Source: CAYWNA01 sp964459305
GTDB taxonomy: Bacteria; Planctomycetota; Planctomycetia; Pirellulales; Pirellulaceae
Length of the DNA: 64,000 nucleotides
Assembly (NCBI GenBank): GCA_964459305.1
Contig: CAYWNA010000023.1
Coordinates: forward strand, 1 to 64,000
Direction of reading: 5' to 3'
The notes under the pieces were generated by a model. The model made no database searches and was not told where the DNA came from. It saw only the letters and a program-made list of their open reading frames with translations. Below are positions 62,754-64,000 of this stretch, in pieces. The position numbers were made by a program, and so were the translations under genes. The number at the start of each line of letters is the position of its first letter. Position 1 is the first letter of the stretch.

Positions 62754-64000
62754 TCAGCCTTCCCGGATGTCGCGTTTCTGTGGATCATAAATCTGCCGGC
62801 AGCCGGTATCGAAGGCTCGCATGGCCATCAGCGCCGGCACGCAATGGGTATAGCCAGCTTCGATCGGCGCGTTGCAGGCCTCGCGCGAACGCAGACACTG
62901 GAGCCAGTCGAGGAAGTGGTCGGGGGTCTCCACGGGTGCGACCGCCGTGTCCTCCTTAGGTGCCTCGCTGGGCTTGATCGCACCGGCACTGGAATAGGAC
63001 GGCGTTCGCCAGCGGGTCAGATCCATCACGCCTTGGTCGCCGTAGATTTTAAACACGCTGCCGCTGCCGTTGCCGAAGTTCGTCGAGTAGCTGACCATGA
63101 GATCTTCCGGATAGATCCAGGTCGCTTGGGCGTGGTCGGGACAAGTGAAGCCGTACTCATCCTTCCAAGTGAACGTGCCTCCCTGGGCCACGCAACTGAG
63201 CGGCAGCGTGGTGCCGACGATGTAGTTGTACAGATCGATGAAATGGCAGCCCAGGTTGGGAATCGGGCCGTCGGAGAACTCGCGGAAGCCATACCAGCCG
63301 GTCAACAGTTTGGCGTCGAAAGGCCGCATCGGCCGATCCATCAAGAACTCCTTCCAGTCCACGTCTTCCTCTTTCAACTCCTCCGCTCGCTGCATCCACG
63401 AGTACCAATAGGGCTTGCTGCCGTTGCGGCACTGCTCAATCCGTGAGACTTTGCCGATCGCTCCGGAGCGGAACAGCTCGCGGCACCCGGTGCTGGTGGG
63501 ATAGCTGCGGACCTGCGTACCTATTTGCACTACGATGTCGTTGGCTTTGACCGCATCGCAGCATTTCTTGAGCGACTCCATGTCCATCGCCAGCGGTTTC
63601 TCGCAGTAGGCATCTTTCTTAACCCGGGCGGCTGCCTCCAAGTGTGCGGCGTGGTGATGATCGCAGGAGGCGATCATCACGGCGTCGATGTCTTCAAGGG
63701 CCATAATGTCGCGGTAAGACACGAGTGATCGGGCCGGACGACCGTACCATTCCTTGCAAAGCGCGGCCGCCCCCTCGCGCCGGAGTCGCCACGGGTCGCT
63801 GACCGCAGTGATCTCGACATTTTGCTCTTTGTCGTGCTTGTGGATCCCGGGCATGTGTGCCCTGGTGCCGCGTCCGCCGCAACCGATCACGCCGATCGAG
63901 ATCCGTTCATTAGCTCCCACGATTCGCGCGTAGCTGGTCGCGGTGAAACTGAGTGCTGCTCCGGCCGAAGCCGTTGCGAGAAATTGGCGGCGGGAAGACT
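62754..64000 (-). CDS. Tat-exported Gfo/Idh/MocA-family oxidoreductase, N-terminus beyond the window
   Basis: The frame stays open to the right edge and includes a Tat signal core SSRRQFLATASAGAALSF, so the start lies past position 64000. The Rossmann motif is IGVIGCGGRGTRAHMPG and the EKP motif sits in DAYCEKPLAMD. The active-site segment is PNLGCHFIDLYNY. It is the third exported member of the family in this window. The nearby Met/Val codon at 63920 is not the real start because it would remove the export signal. Substrate unknown, probably an oxidised or N-acetylated sugar. Confidence 0.9.
   Translation of the reverse strand, partial: SSRRQFLATASAGAALSFTATSYARIVGANERISIGVIGCGGRGTRAHMPGIHKHDKEQNVEITAVSDPWRLRREGAAALCKEWYGRPARSLVSYRDIMALEDIDAVMIASCDHHHAAHLEAAARVKKDAYCEKPLAMDMESLKKCCDAVKANDIVVQIGTQVRSYPTSTGCRELFRSGAIGKVSRIEQCRNGSKPYWYSWMQRAEELKEEDVDWKEFLMDRPMRPFDAKLLTGWYGFREFSDGPIPNLGCHFIDLYNYIVGTTLPLSCVAQGGTFTWKDEYGFTCPDHAQATWIYPEDLMVSYSTNFGNGSGSVFKIYGDQGVMDLTRWRTPSYSSAGAIKPSEAPKEDTAVAPVETPDHFLDWLQCLRSREACNAPIEAGYTHCVPALMAMRAFDTGCRQIYDPQKRDIREG

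Overview
This window looks like a chromosomal segment of a GC-rich planctomycete, most likely of the Pirellulales type. The family mix points there: a zinc-finger/Ser-Thr kinase/WD40 receptor next to an ECF sigma factor, a hydrazine-synthase-alpha-like protein with haem motifs, a sulfatase, several Tat-exported Gfo/Idh/MocA oxidoreductases, many large secreted polysaccharide-degrading proteins, and a dense load of short palindromic repeats. This is inference from protein families and style; no rRNA or tRNA gene is visible. I see no CRISPR array, prophage or integron.

Layout. 1-1.15 kb: decayed IS4-type and IS66-type transposase remnants. 1.2-2.3 kb: a DapA/NanA-type lyase with an unusual amphipathic C-terminal tail. 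2.4-8.9 kb (minus strand): a 1,369-residue GH2-type glycosidase 3 nt downstream of fabH, preceded by a cytoplasmic Gfo/Idh/MocA oxidoreductase. 9.1-12.6 kb: housekeeping genes (NRDE/TANGO2 protein, mnmG, DUF502 membrane protein). 12.6-20 kb (minus): a discoidin/HzsA-like/multi-haem secreted protein, two Tat-exported oxidoreductases and a coiled-coil secreted protein. 20.5-23.7 kb: two unrecognised proteins. 23.9-24.7 kb: a noncoding tandem duplication of about 390 bp. 24.7-29.9 kb (minus): an ECF sigma factor and a receptor kinase now split over three reading frames. 30.1-63 kb: an extended carbohydrate-degradation region (sulfatase, glycosidase-like proteins, two tandem alpha/beta-hydrolase esterases, heparinase-like and oligogalacturonate-lyase-like proteins, a PcRGLX/YetA-type protein, a parallel beta-helix protein, an M14 peptidase, an aldo/keto-reductase-like protein), mixed with a truncated ceramidase-like gene, a stop-interrupted Uma2 gene and a UroD-like enzyme. 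The right edge cuts a fourth Gfo/Idh/MocA gene.

How the genes may work together: the secreted enzymes of 30-63 kb are consistent with breakdown of sulfated or acetylated, uronate-containing plant or algal polysaccharides (pectin or rhamnogalacturonan-like), with Gfo/Idh/MocA and AKR-like enzymes handling released or oxidised sugars. Almost every gene has its own ribosome site and few tight operons are visible, which is usual for planctomycetes.

The most striking feature not explained by gene content is a set of about a dozen palindromic repeat families. Most lie between genes, often between convergent genes. At least four copies lie inside protein-coding genes and are read through as low-complexity peptide insertions, and one coincides with a frameshift in the kinase domain. 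The second standout is the DapA-like lyase with a C-terminal tail resembling a bacterial-microcompartment encapsulation peptide.
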